This document shows positions 1 to 7,411 of a stretch of 17,867 nucleotides of DNA, in pieces. The position numbers and the translations under genes were made by a program. Source of the DNA: Chloroflexota bacterium (GTDB lineage Bacteria > Chloroflexota > Anaerolineae > Anaerolineales > Villigracilaceae); the NCBI GenBank assembly GCA_021796155.1, contig JAJYOO010000014.1, forward strand, positions 1 to 17,867. Reading direction: 5' to 3'. Below the pieces are notes generated by a model. It saw only the letters and a program-made list of their open reading frames with translations, had not been told where the DNA came from and searched no databases. Position 1 is the stretch's first letter, and each line of letters starts with the position of its first letter.

Positions 1-2
1 TC

Positions 3-695
3 TTCGGACAACGCACCCAACTCTGGTGGGATTTGGCTTTCATCGAGTCGCTGGATCTCGTAGCAAGGATTTATCAAGTCCCGGAGACGCGTTACAAAAA
101 ACTGCTTGATCAGTTCGCAGAAACACTTGACCTTAAAGAATTATTCCATGTTCCGATTCGCAATATGTCACTTGGACAAAAGATGCGCGCCGAATTGGCA
201 GCCACGTTGATTCATGAGCCGCGCGTAGTTTATCTTGACGAGCCGACCATCGGCTTGGACTTGATTGTCAAGGAACGCATCCGCGAATTTATCAAGGAAC
301 AAAATCAAACAAAAAGTACGACAGTTGTTTTAACTACTCATGATCTCGGCGACATCGAAGAATTGTGCAAGCGCGTCATCATCATTGACGCGGGACGACT
401 CATTTATGATGGGCCAATCGAAACCATCAAACAGCGCTTCGGAAAATATCGCGAGATCACATTCGAGACGATCCACTCGCCGGAGCGCGTGACGTTGCCG
501 TCAGGCGCGGAAATGACTCTCGTCGAGCCGCGCCGCCTCACGGTCCGGTTTGACCGAACAGCGACCACGGCCAGTCAGGTCGCGGCGGCATTGATGAATC
601 AAATCGAGGTCAAGGACTTTTCGTTGTCCGAACCTGACCTTGCATCCATCATCAAACAAATTTACAACGGCGCGCTGAACGGAGAAGCCGCGTGA
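3..695 (+). CDS. ABC-2 type exporter ATP-binding subunit (COG4586-like), 5' end outside window
   Basis: This is the ATPase of an ABC-2 exporter and would power the two permeases encoded directly after it. The frame is open from base 3, so the gene starts outside the window and the Walker A segment is not visible. What remains begins at the Q-loop (FGQRTQLWWD), followed by an ABC signature of the form MSLGQKMRAELA, Walker B with the D-loop (VVYLDEPTIGLD) and an H-loop His (LTTHDLGD). The signature has SLGQ rather than SGGQ, and the QRTQLWWDL stretch is characteristic of the COG4586 subfamily. A C-terminal domain of about 100 residues follows. The stop overlaps the next start by 4 bp (GTGA), so the two are translationally coupled. 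Some members of this subfamily have been linked to viologen export in cyanobacteria (from memory); the substrate here is unknown. The TTG at position 33 is an internal codon, not a start. Confidence 0.93.
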   Translation, partial: FGQRTQLWWDLAFIESLDLVARIYQVPETRYKKLLDQFAETLDLKELFHVPIRNMSLGQKMRAELAATLIHEPRVVYLDEPTIGLDLIVKERIREFIKEQNQTKSTTVVLTTHDLGDIEELCKRVIIIDAGRLIYDGPIETIKQRFGKYREITFETIHSPERVTLPSGAEMTLVEPRRLTVRFDRTATTASQVAAALMNQIEVKDFSLSEPDLASIIKQIYNGALNGEAA

Positions 696-1504
696 TCCAA
701 TCGCTGCGACGCAACGTTTCGATCTATTCGGCCATCGCTTCGACCGCGGCAAAAGCGCGGCTGGCTTACAACATGTGGGTCTGGGCAGATTTTTTTGCGA
801 CCATCATTTCGATGTTCATCTTCGTTTATTTTTGGCGCGCGGTGTATGCGGGCGAAACAACACTCAGCGGGCTAACGCTGGAGCAAACCATCAACTATAT
901 TTTGCTGGCGCGTTTGCTCGCGCCATTGGTGGAGACGCGTACCATTTATTTCTTTGGCGATATGATCCGCCGGGGACAAATTGCTGTTGAACTCACGCGT
1001 CCACTTGATATGCAATTGCGAAACGTCGTCGAAACATTTGCAGAACTGGCAACTTTTCTTGTTCAACGATTGCCGTTGTTCCTGCTCGCATGGTTGATCT
1101 TTGGTTTGCAATTGCCAACGAACCCGGCAATCTGGATCGCATTTTTTATTTCATTGATTCTGGGACAGGCCATGCTTTTTCTCTTTGATTGGATGTTCGC
1201 GTGTCTCGCATTTTATGTTACTGAAACGTGGGGCTTGAGCGTGGTTCGCATCGGCGTCGGGTCATTCTTCAGCGGCGCGCTCGTTCCGCTCGTGATGATG
1301 CCGGGCTGGCTGCAAAATATCGCGGCGGCCATGCCGTTCGCGCAAGCCATGTCGGTGCCGGTTTCATTTTTGAGCGGCATTACGTCATTGGCCGACGCAC
1401 CGCGTTTGTGGCTGATTCAAATCATCTGGCTTGTAGCTTTGTTGATTCTTTCGCGCGTCGTGTTCAGCATCGCCGTTCGCAAAGTCACAGTGCAAGGCGG
1501 ATGA
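692..1504 (+). CDS. ABC-2 type exporter permease (COG4587-like)
   Basis: This is an integral membrane subunit of the ABC-2 exporter, 270 residues with about six hydrophobic segments (for example around residues 33-52, 120-140, 148-172 and 238-258). It starts with GTG, which overlaps the stop of the ATPase gene by 4 bp. The amphipathic motif RRGQIAVELTRPLDMQL near residues 93-109 is the cytoplasmic coupling-helix region typical of this family. The segment around residues 197-228 (LVPLVMMPGWLQ and following) is another family hallmark. It should pair with the permease encoded next to form a heterodimeric pore. The order ATPase, COG4587-type permease, COG3694-type permease is the usual one for this transporter group. 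The exported substrate cannot be inferred. Confidence 0.9.
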   Translation: MIQSLRRNVSIYSAIASTAAKARLAYNMWVWADFFATIISMFIFVYFWRAVYAGETTLSGLTLEQTINYILLARLLAPLVETRTIYFFGDMIRRGQIAVELTRPLDMQLRNVVETFAELATFLVQRLPLFLLAWLIFGLQLPTNPAIWIAFFISLILGQAMLFLFDWMFACLAFYVTETWGLSVVRIGVGSFFSGALVPLVMMPGWLQNIAAAMPFAQAMSVPVSFLSGITSLADAPRLWLIQIIWLVALLILSRVVFSIAVRKVTVQGG

Positions 1505-1505
1505 A

Positions 1506-2294
1506 ATGACTCGCTATCTGTCGCTCTACTGGTACTTCTTAATTCAGCGATTCAAAATTTTGATGGAATACCGCTTGAACTTTTTCATCGGCTCCGCTTC
1601 GACGGCGATTTTGCAAGCCGCGTCATCGGCAACGATCTGGGTTGTGATGCGGCAAATCCCATCGTTGAACGGCTGGAATTTTTACGAAGTCATTTTGATC
1701 TATGGATTTCTGACGATGGGCGAATCGATCACGCACATGTTCGCTGATAATCTATGGACCATCGGATGGAACTACGTTCGCAGCGGGGACTTCGACCGGT
1801 TCCTGGTACGACCGATTGATCCGCTCTTCCATCTTTTAGCGGATCGCTTCTGCCACGATGGCATCGGCAACTTCGTGACCGGAGCGCTGTTGATCGGCGT
1901 CTCGATGTATAACCTGCACATCGCGTTGACGCCCTTGCGCGCAGTTTATATTCTGGTGGCCGTCATCAGCGGCGGCGTTATTTTCATCGCGCTCAATTTG
2001 ATCACTGCCACATCCGCGTTCTGGTTGACCGAATCCATTCCGGTGACGCAAGTCGTTTTCAACATGAACGAATTCGCAAAATATCCGCTCAACATCTACC
2101 ATAACGCGATCCGCATTTTGTTGACGTGGTTAATCCCGTATGGATTCGTCTCGTTCTATCCGGCAAGTTATCTGCTCGGACGCGACGTGGGGCCGATGGT
2201 TTGGCTCAGCCCGGTCATGGCGGCGATTTTTATTTTGATTGCTTATCGCGTTTGGTTATTTGGTCTGCGGCATTATTCAGGAACCGGCTCATAG
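1506..2294 (+). CDS. ABC-2 type exporter permease (COG3694-like)
   Basis: This is the second membrane subunit of the exporter, 262 residues with about six hydrophobic segments. The ATG lies one base after the previous stop, so it is cotranscribed and probably coupled. Near residues 91-107 it carries the family motif VRSGDFDRFLVRPIDPL, which matches the RRGQIAVELTRPLD motif of its partner and probably contacts the ATPase. It is the last gene of this operon. Its stop lies 6 bp from the stop of the convergent LCP gene, with no room for a separate terminator, so transcripts from the two strands probably overlap at their ends. Family assignment is firm; substrate unknown. Confidence 0.9.
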   Translation: MTRYLSLYWYFLIQRFKILMEYRLNFFIGSASTAILQAASSATIWVVMRQIPSLNGWNFYEVILIYGFLTMGESITHMFADNLWTIGWNYVRSGDFDRFLVRPIDPLFHLLADRFCHDGIGNFVTGALLIGVSMYNLHIALTPLRAVYILVAVISGGVIFIALNLITATSAFWLTESIPVTQVVFNMNEFAKYPLNIYHNAIRILLTWLIPYGFVSFYPASYLLGRDVGPMVWLSPVMAAIFILIAYRVWLFGLRHYSGTGS

Positions 2295-2300
2295 AGTCAT

Positions 2301-3782
2301 CTAATACCCGGCTGGTAATTTGTTCACCCAATCGTTTCCAAGCATGACTGTAATATCTGCGGTCGAAGACGGATCGTTTTTAAAAATGATCTGATTGCTA
2401 CTTGCTATTCCAAATAGCTTGGTCAAATAGCGCAAGGCATAAACTTTTGGGGAATTGATAATAATCGTTGTCTGGTTATAAAGCTGCGGCGCCTGGCCGA
2501 GTCCAATCACGCGCATACCTTGTGAAATAAGGAAATTCGCCGAACGCGTATCCAGTTGAGGGACGCGCGTCCCGTTCAATACGCGGACTTGCGCGTTATC
2601 CGCCTGCATCAACTGTTTTGGGTCTCCCTGTGCGATGGGACCGTCCAATCCGCCCTGAAGAAAAATCTGGTCCGTCAGCGCGTGGATTTTATCCGGTATG
2701 GGAATAAACACATCGGCTGGCTGCCCGGCTAACGTGACAGTTGCCGTGTTTATCATCGTGTAATCTATGACAGCGCTCGTGATCTTGTCGCGGGGAATCT
2801 GGTTGACCAGATAAGCCAGCTTGACGGCTTCATCAAACGTCAAGTTCGTATGGATGCCAGCGGAGAATTCCTTGTACAAAGTTGGTGCCTGAGCAATGAA
2901 GGTTGGAAAATATTCCGAGCTGAAAATCTTTTTTTGTACGGCAAGGATGATCTGCTGTTGGCGCTGTGCGCGGCCAATATCATCGTACGTGGCTCCCTGG
3001 CTCGCATCACGGACACGCGCATACGCAAGAGCAACCTGGCCGTTCAGATGGCGCATCCCGCAGCATGTGACGACCACGTGATCGAGTCCGGTCCCCATCG
3101 GGTCGAGAACCAATCTCTGGTTCACGTAAACGTCCACGCCGCCCAGCGTGTTGATGAGCGATATAAAGGTTTTGAAATCCACGTTCACATAATATTGAAC
3201 CGGGACGCCAACAAACTGCGATACGGTCTTCATCGCTAGGCCGGGACCGCCGCCCGGCAATTTCGCCGCCTCCCCACTTGTCCACGCGGTATTGATGCGG
3301 CTGTAACCGAAACCGGGAATGTTCACGTACATATCGCGCGGGATCGAAATCATCGCCGCCGATTTTGAAACCGGGTCAACAGTAAACAGGATGATCGTAT
3401 CCGTGCAGGCCGGACAATTGGGTCCGCTGATATCCGCGCCGCTGGAGCGCAATCCGAAGAACACAATATTGATCCGGCTCGCGCCATCCCATTGAGGCGG
3501 TTCGACCACAGGCGCGGACTCCGGCGTTGGAGGCAGGTTCGCTGCCGGTGTGCCTTGAATCACTATCGGGGTTCTCAAAGCAGTTTCCGCCGCGCCGCTA
3601 CAAGTCGAGGGCGGGATGCCGGGCAGCGAAGTCAAAGTCCAGCAGGCGGTAAAGTTTCGCACAGAGATAAAAATCCCAATGGCGATAACGGCAGTGATTC
3701 CCCAGAACAAAGTTAAACCAAAAGATAGCTTTTGCGTCTCCGGGTGTTTGATATTTTTTGGAAATCCAGAAATGGGATCCAT
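2301..3782 (-). CDS. LytR-CpsA-Psr (LCP) family protein with LytR_C domain
   Basis: LCP proteins are membrane-anchored enzymes that transfer lipid-pyrophosphate-linked glycopolymers to the cell envelope outside the membrane. The protein is 493 residues: a short cytoplasmic tail, one membrane segment (about residues 22-41), a Pro-rich linker (71-96), the LCP domain (about 103-285) and a C-terminal LytR_C domain (about 396-486, starting VRVLNGT). Key positions visible are the SIPRD motif (R149, D150), R162 in SRINTAW, YARVRD (R256, R258), D268, R271 and R274, which match the pyrophosphate-binding Arg/Asp set of the family. Cys residues at 123, 126, 240 and 241 in the extracytoplasmic part could form disulfides. 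The ATG at 3782 is used; no strong Shine-Dalgarno is seen. A 99-bp gap from the rdhA-like gene suggests a separate unit or weak readthrough. A link to the catabolic genes is not evident. Confidence 0.92.
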   Translation of the reverse strand: MDPISGFPKNIKHPETQKLSFGLTLFWGITAVIAIGIFISVRNFTACWTLTSLPGIPPSTCSGAAETALRTPIVIQGTPAANLPPTPESAPVVEPPQWDGASRINIVFFGLRSSGADISGPNCPACTDTIILFTVDPVSKSAAMISIPRDMYVNIPGFGYSRINTAWTSGEAAKLPGGGPGLAMKTVSQFVGVPVQYYVNVDFKTFISLINTLGGVDVYVNQRLVLDPMGTGLDHVVVTCCGMRHLNGQVALAYARVRDASQGATYDDIGRAQRQQQIILAVQKKIFSSEYFPTFIAQAPTLYKEFSAGIHTNLTFDEAVKLAYLVNQIPRDKITSAVIDYTMINTATVTLAGQPADVFIPIPDKIHALTDQIFLQGGLDGPIAQGDPKQLMQADNAQVRVLNGTRVPQLDTRSANFLISQGMRVIGLGQAPQLYNQTTIIINSPKVYALRYLTKLFGIASSNQIIFKNDPSSTADITVMLGNDWVNKLPAGY

Positions 3783-3881
3783 AAGCGACCAGATTTGATA
3801 TATACCACCAATTGCCCGGTCGCGTACGCCGATGTCTAACCAGCTGCATTTTTGGATTTCGTTCCTCGCTACATCCGAATC

Positions 3882-5102
3882 TTATTCATTCCAAAACCGA
3901 CTGCCGTCTTTTTCCTTTCCATAGCCAAGCCAATCATCAATATTTTTCAACAGCGGATCAATGATGGGAAAGTTCGAAACAAAAGTCCGAGCCAGCTCAT
4001 GGACAAGGCCGGGATGTTTTGTAAACGGGCAAGCTCGCACACAACTTGTGCAATTGGCCGCCACGCCCAAGTCCCAATATTTGCGACAAGCCTCATTATT
4101 GATATGCCACGTGAAATGTCCATGACTGCATGAAATGCTATCACGCGACCAACTGCGTTCTCCGTGCGTGATGGCCTGCGCCGGACATTCATCCGCGCAT
4201 TTTTTGCAGACTTCGCAAAACTCCGTGACGCCGAATCGAATCGGATAGTCATGCGCGAGCGGTAGGTCGGTAATGACTTTGCACAGCCGCAGACTGGGCC
4301 CAAATTCGGGCGTGACCAGCTTTCCGCTGCGTCCCTGTTCGCCGAGACCCGCTTCGATTGCCATCGGAATGTTCAAACCTAAATCGTTAATGGACGGAAT
4401 CGCGTTGTAGCCGATGCCGCGCAAAAATTCCGCGACGCCCGAAACGATCAAACCCATTTTGCTGTAAGTGATGCGCGTCTCCGCGCAGCCCAATGGCGAC
4501 GGAGTGTAATCCATCATGTCAACTTCCATCGGGACGCCCATCACGATGACCCAGCACATCTTCTCCGGGATGACCATTTGGGTTTCGGTTTCTTTGGGTT
4601 GTTCTGTATCTGCAAAAACAATTTCCTTACGGGTCCCGTCGCTCCAATACGCGTGCGAATAAATGAATTGTTTCTTCAATGGCGCAATGCCAACCAGCTT
4701 TGCGCCGAAATAACGCGCCACGCGCTTCACCATCTTTGATGCTTCTTCGGGTGCGCCTTGCCATGCATTGATCCCGGGCGGAAGTTTATTTCCCAACGTT
4801 GACCATGACGTCACGCCCCGGTTGGAATGATTGATGGCGTTGCCCATGCGGAAGGCGCTCACGCCTCCTGCATCGAACAGACTGTAATCTTTCAATTGAT
4901 AACTTGATTTATCCGCTCTGATCTTTTTAATCCGCACCTCGACTGATTTCCGCAGCAGCGGCTTGAATTCATCATCCCAACTCGGCCGTCCCACCGTTAA
5001 ATTATTACGCTGGTCGAAGCGCTGATAGGTTTCGTTGATTTGATAGGGCGGATGATCCACTTCCAAATGTTTAACATACAAACGAGATAAAAGGTTCAGC
5101 AT
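3882..5102 (-). CDS. rdhA: Reductive dehalogenase (RdhA) family corrinoid/Fe-S protein, soluble, no TAT signal
   Basis: RdhA proteins use cobalamin and two [4Fe-4S] clusters to remove halogens from organic compounds. This 406-residue protein shows the N-terminal family motif YQRFDQRN (26-33), a corrinoid-binding core with AGLGEQGRSG (251-260) and TPEFGPSLRLCKVITDLPL (264-282), a first cluster motif CX2CX2CX3CP (C296, C299, C302, C306) and a second set (C339, C351, C354, C358, then PF). Y213 and Arg residues R258 or R272 are candidates for the proton-donor and halide-binding site; an alignment would decide. No twin-arginine signal, no transmembrane segment and no fused flavin or ferredoxin domain are present, and no rdhB anchor gene lies nearby. 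It is therefore probably cytosolic and reduced by a separate ferredoxin or flavoprotein. It follows the M24 gene by 42 bp. QueG is less likely because of the RFDxRN motif and the C-terminal spacing. Dehalogenation itself is not proven by homology. Confidence 0.88.
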   Translation of the reverse strand: MLNLLSRLYVKHLEVDHPPYQINETYQRFDQRNNLTVGRPSWDDEFKPLLRKSVEVRIKKIRADKSSYQLKDYSLFDAGGVSAFRMGNAINHSNRGVTSWSTLGNKLPPGINAWQGAPEEASKMVKRVARYFGAKLVGIAPLKKQFIYSHAYWSDGTRKEIVFADTEQPKETETQMVIPEKMCWVIVMGVPMEVDMMDYTPSPLGCAETRITYSKMGLIVSGVAEFLRGIGYNAIPSINDLGLNIPMAIEAGLGEQGRSGKLVTPEFGPSLRLCKVITDLPLAHDYPIRFGVTEFCEVCKKCADECPAQAITHGERSWSRDSISCSHGHFTWHINNEACRKYWDLGVAANCTSCVRACPFTKHPGLVHELARTFVSNFPIIDPLLKNIDDWLGYGKEKDGSRFWNE

Positions 5103-5108
5103 CTATTT

Positions 5109-5115
5109 CACCTCC
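5109..5115 (-). promoter_or_regulatory. Strong ribosome binding site of the rdhA-like gene
   Basis: On the minus strand GGAGGTG ends 6 bases before the ATG at 5102. It is one of the strongest Shine-Dalgarno matches in the window and fixes this start. It therefore supports the absence of an N-terminal export signal in the RdhA-like protein. Confidence 0.8.
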
Positions 5116-5144
5116 GCATTCATTGCCCCAACGTCTCTATCGCA

Positions 5145-6341
5145 TCATCCTTTTGCCACAACAAATTGCATCGGATATTTTTGAAAACTCACTGCGTCGC
5201 TTTCAGTCACGCGCGTTAAGCCGCCAACTTGCAAACCCATGCGTTCGTCAGGCGTGATTGGATTCGGCTGAACAACAATCGCCATGTCCTTTGCTATCGA
5301 ACGGCCAGCAGGCGCGAAATTTTTCCCATCCCAATATTTGCAACAACTCTGATCAATTAACGGCGGCTGGATGTCAACACCGAAGCCATGAATCAAATCA
5401 TCGTAAATTCGATATCCTGACTCGCCGATGACGGATGCAGACTGAATGACATCGCCTTCGGTCGCACCCGGTTTGAGCACGCGACAAACCTGACCGTAAG
5501 CCTGCTCGCCAATTTCAAAAAGTTTTTTCCACTCCGATGTTGGATCGCGCCCCACTGCAATCGGACGTTGTATCTGTCCCGAATAGCCCCAATAACTCGC
5601 GCTGATTTCCATGATGATGACATCGCCTTTTTGAATGACGCGGTCACTGACATTTTGCGAAGGGACACAAGCTGTGGGTGCATCCATCGGCATCGAACGC
5701 AAATAAGCCAGGTGCGGTTGTCCGCCTTTTCGACGATATGCGCCTTCGATGATCCCAATCAATTCAAATTCAGTCATACCCAATTTGATTTCTTTTTCCA
5801 GCGCGGACACGGTCGCATCGGTAAACTCGGCAGCTTTCTTGAGCCAGTCGAATTCTTCCTCGCTTTTGATCACGCGCAGACTCGCAAATGCGCGTGTGAC
5901 ATCAATCCATTCGATTTCAGGAAGACTTTGCGAGAGCATCGCAAAATGCTGATAAGGCATTCCCATACCAAACGTCGCGTTGACACCGACCAACCCGACG
6001 CGTCCTTTGCCGATGCCATTCTTCTTCAATTGAGCGACAATTTCTTTGGCAGGTTCGTATGTTCCCCAACGCGTATCTTCGATGACCGACATCAAGCGAG
6101 CGTTCGGAACGTGGTTGATGAATCCGACTAACAAGGCTGGCTCGCCTTCTAATGGCAAAACCAAATAGTTGTGATGCAAGTCTAGATAATTCGTCAGCCA
6201 ATAAACATTGGCTTCGTTATGGCGGAGGTTGCCCGAATTACCAAAGACGACCAATGCCTGCAAATCTTCTTTCCGCATCAAATCACGGGCAAGATTATTT
6301 CGACGCTCGAATTCAGCAGCAGAGAAACGCGGATACGTCAT
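5145..6341 (-). CDS. M24 (creatinase/aminopeptidase P fold) protein with degenerate metal site
   Basis: This is a two-domain 'pita-bread' protein: an N-terminal creatinase-like domain (about 1-155) and a C-terminal M24 domain (about 160-398). The start chosen is the ATG at 6341. It overlaps the stop of the preceding gene as ATGA and has AAGGA upstream; a TTG at 6362 would add 7 residues but is weaker. In active M24 metallopeptidases the metal is held by Asp, Asp, His, Glu, Glu. Here the equivalent positions read E245 (VIIMEIS), Q256 (12th residue of the GY...R block), H318 (HGFG), Q358 (VVQPN) and G373. Only the His is kept, so ordinary metallopeptidase activity is unlikely. Creatinase has the same fold and works without metal, so a C-N amidinohydrolase-like or other hydrolytic role on the imported compound is possible. 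It is translationally coupled to the alpha/beta hydrolase. Confidence 0.87.
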   Translation of the reverse strand: MTYPRFSAAEFERRNNLARDLMRKEDLQALVVFGNSGNLRHNEANVYWLTNYLDLHHNYLVLPLEGEPALLVGFINHVPNARLMSVIEDTRWGTYEPAKEIVAQLKKNGIGKGRVGLVGVNATFGMGMPYQHFAMLSQSLPEIEWIDVTRAFASLRVIKSEEEFDWLKKAAEFTDATVSALEKEIKLGMTEFELIGIIEGAYRRKGGQPHLAYLRSMPMDAPTACVPSQNVSDRVIQKGDVIIMEISASYWGYSGQIQRPIAVGRDPTSEWKKLFEIGEQAYGQVCRVLKPGATEGDVIQSASVIGESGYRIYDDLIHGFGVDIQPPLIDQSCCKYWDGKNFAPAGRSIAKDMAIVVQPNPITPDERMGLQVGGLTRVTESDAVSFQKYPMQFVVAKG

Positions 6342-7396
6342 CCAAGTTTTTCCTTGAGCCAATCGGCGGTCAGCGGACGATAAATGTATGGAATGTTATT
6401 GCAGACGTGATTCCCATTTTCGAATATTGCCAACTCCGCATTCTTGCCAACCGCGTTGATAATTTTGTGCGCTTGTTCCCACGGAACTAAACGGTCAAGT
6501 TTGCCGTGAATAACGAGCAACGGCTGTTTGATTTTGTTCGCCACACCTTCCAATGAAAGTTGACCAGCTTTTACTTTGGCGTCCACCGCGTCTTTCGCAC
6601 CAGAATGATATTGAAAGGCCGCACGCGTGAGCGATGGCGTTCCGTCCCAACACTCGGCAAAATTATACGGACCGCAATTGCCAACCGCGGCCTTGATGCG
6701 CGAGTCAAAAGCTGCGGCGCGCGGTGCATAATATCCGCCAAGACTTACGCCAGCCACGCCAATTCGATTTGGATCAATATCTTTGCGTTTGGTCAATGTA
6801 TCCAACGCAGTTGACACCGCGGCTTCATAATCGGGACGAATGAATGAGTTGTATCCGCACTCGCCTTGACCGGGGCCATCCAAGGAAAATGTCGCCAGCC
6901 CGCGCTCGAGGAAGACATTCTCCCAGTAGAAAAATTCCTCCTTAGTAGAATCAAGTCCAGGCAGAAGCAAAATCAACGGCGGCTTATTTACGTCTGCAGG
7001 TCGGCGGAAAGTCCCGACCATCGTCGCCCCGTCGAAAGGAATTTCCACGCGTTCCCCCGTTGGATCGAGCAGTTTGAGTCCTTTTGCGAAAGCCTCCACC
7101 GCTTTTTGCGAAGCTGACATGTATTCGTCGTGGAAATTCTGAAACACAAATTTGCCGAAGTGATAACACAACGCCGCGGCGATATACGCCTCGCCCGCAC
7201 TGACTTTATTTCCGTTTGCTTCGGCCTTCACGGCAAGATCAAAATGAACATCACCGGTAACAACCCACTCGCGGCACCAGTCTTCCCACTTTTGCACGCG
7301 TGCAGTAGTGCGGAAGAAATCGTTGTAGTCCACGCCTTGTGATGTAAAACGCGGTGCCCAATTTCTGATCGCGGCTTCTACTTTTTCGTCAGGCAT
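6338..7396 (-). CDS. Alpha/beta hydrolase, similar to 2,6-dihydroxypseudooxynicotine (C-C bond) hydrolase
   Basis: This 352-residue protein has an all-helical N-terminal part (about 1-110) and a core alpha/beta hydrolase domain (about 115-352). The core holds the oxyanion region LLLPGLDSTKEEF (143-155), the nucleophile elbow GVSLGG (S218), D301 in HGKLDRLVPW and H330 in ENGNHVC. An acidic residue E248 (NFAECWD) sits in the cap region. The layout matches the nicotine-pathway C-C hydrolase, whose catalytic residues I recall as Ser217, Glu248, Asp300 and His329, nearly the same numbering. That enzyme cleaves a C-C bond next to a keto group on a pyridine ring; FrsA-like esterases are a looser alternative. 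AGGAG lies 7 bases before the ATG. It sits 15 bp after the amidohydrolase gene and overlaps the M24 gene by 4 bp. The N-terminus (EYMSASQKAVEAF) is typical of this subfamily. Exact substrate unknown. Confidence 0.9.
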   Translation of the reverse strand: MPDEKVEAAIRNWAPRFTSQGVDYNDFFRTTARVQKWEDWCREWVVTGDVHFDLAVKAEANGNKVSAGEAYIAAALCYHFGKFVFQNFHDEYMSASQKAVEAFAKGLKLLDPTGERVEIPFDGATMVGTFRRPADVNKPPLILLLPGLDSTKEEFFYWENVFLERGLATFSLDGPGQGECGYNSFIRPDYEAAVSTALDTLTKRKDIDPNRIGVAGVSLGGYYAPRAAAFDSRIKAAVGNCGPYNFAECWDGTPSLTRAAFQYHSGAKDAVDAKVKAGQLSLEGVANKIKQPLLVIHGKLDRLVPWEQAHKIINAVGKNAELAIFENGNHVCNNIPYIYRPLTADWLKEKLG

Positions 7397-7411
7397 ATCA
7401 ATCTCCTATTT

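Noticed and set aside
3785..3823. 6-bp inverted repeat (GCGACC...GGTCGC) before the LCP gene
   Set aside because: Short stem with a 27-base loop; not distinguishable from chance.
3882..5102. Epoxyqueuosine reductase (QueG)
   Set aside because: QueG shares the B12 and double 4Fe-4S layout, but the N-terminal RFDQRN, the GLGEQGRSG/GPSLRL block and the long spacing to the second cluster fit RdhA better.
5568..6131. 187-codon open frame on the + strand
   Set aside because: It is antisense to the M24 gene, shows no family motif or ribosome binding site, and the M24 gene on the other strand is clearly real.
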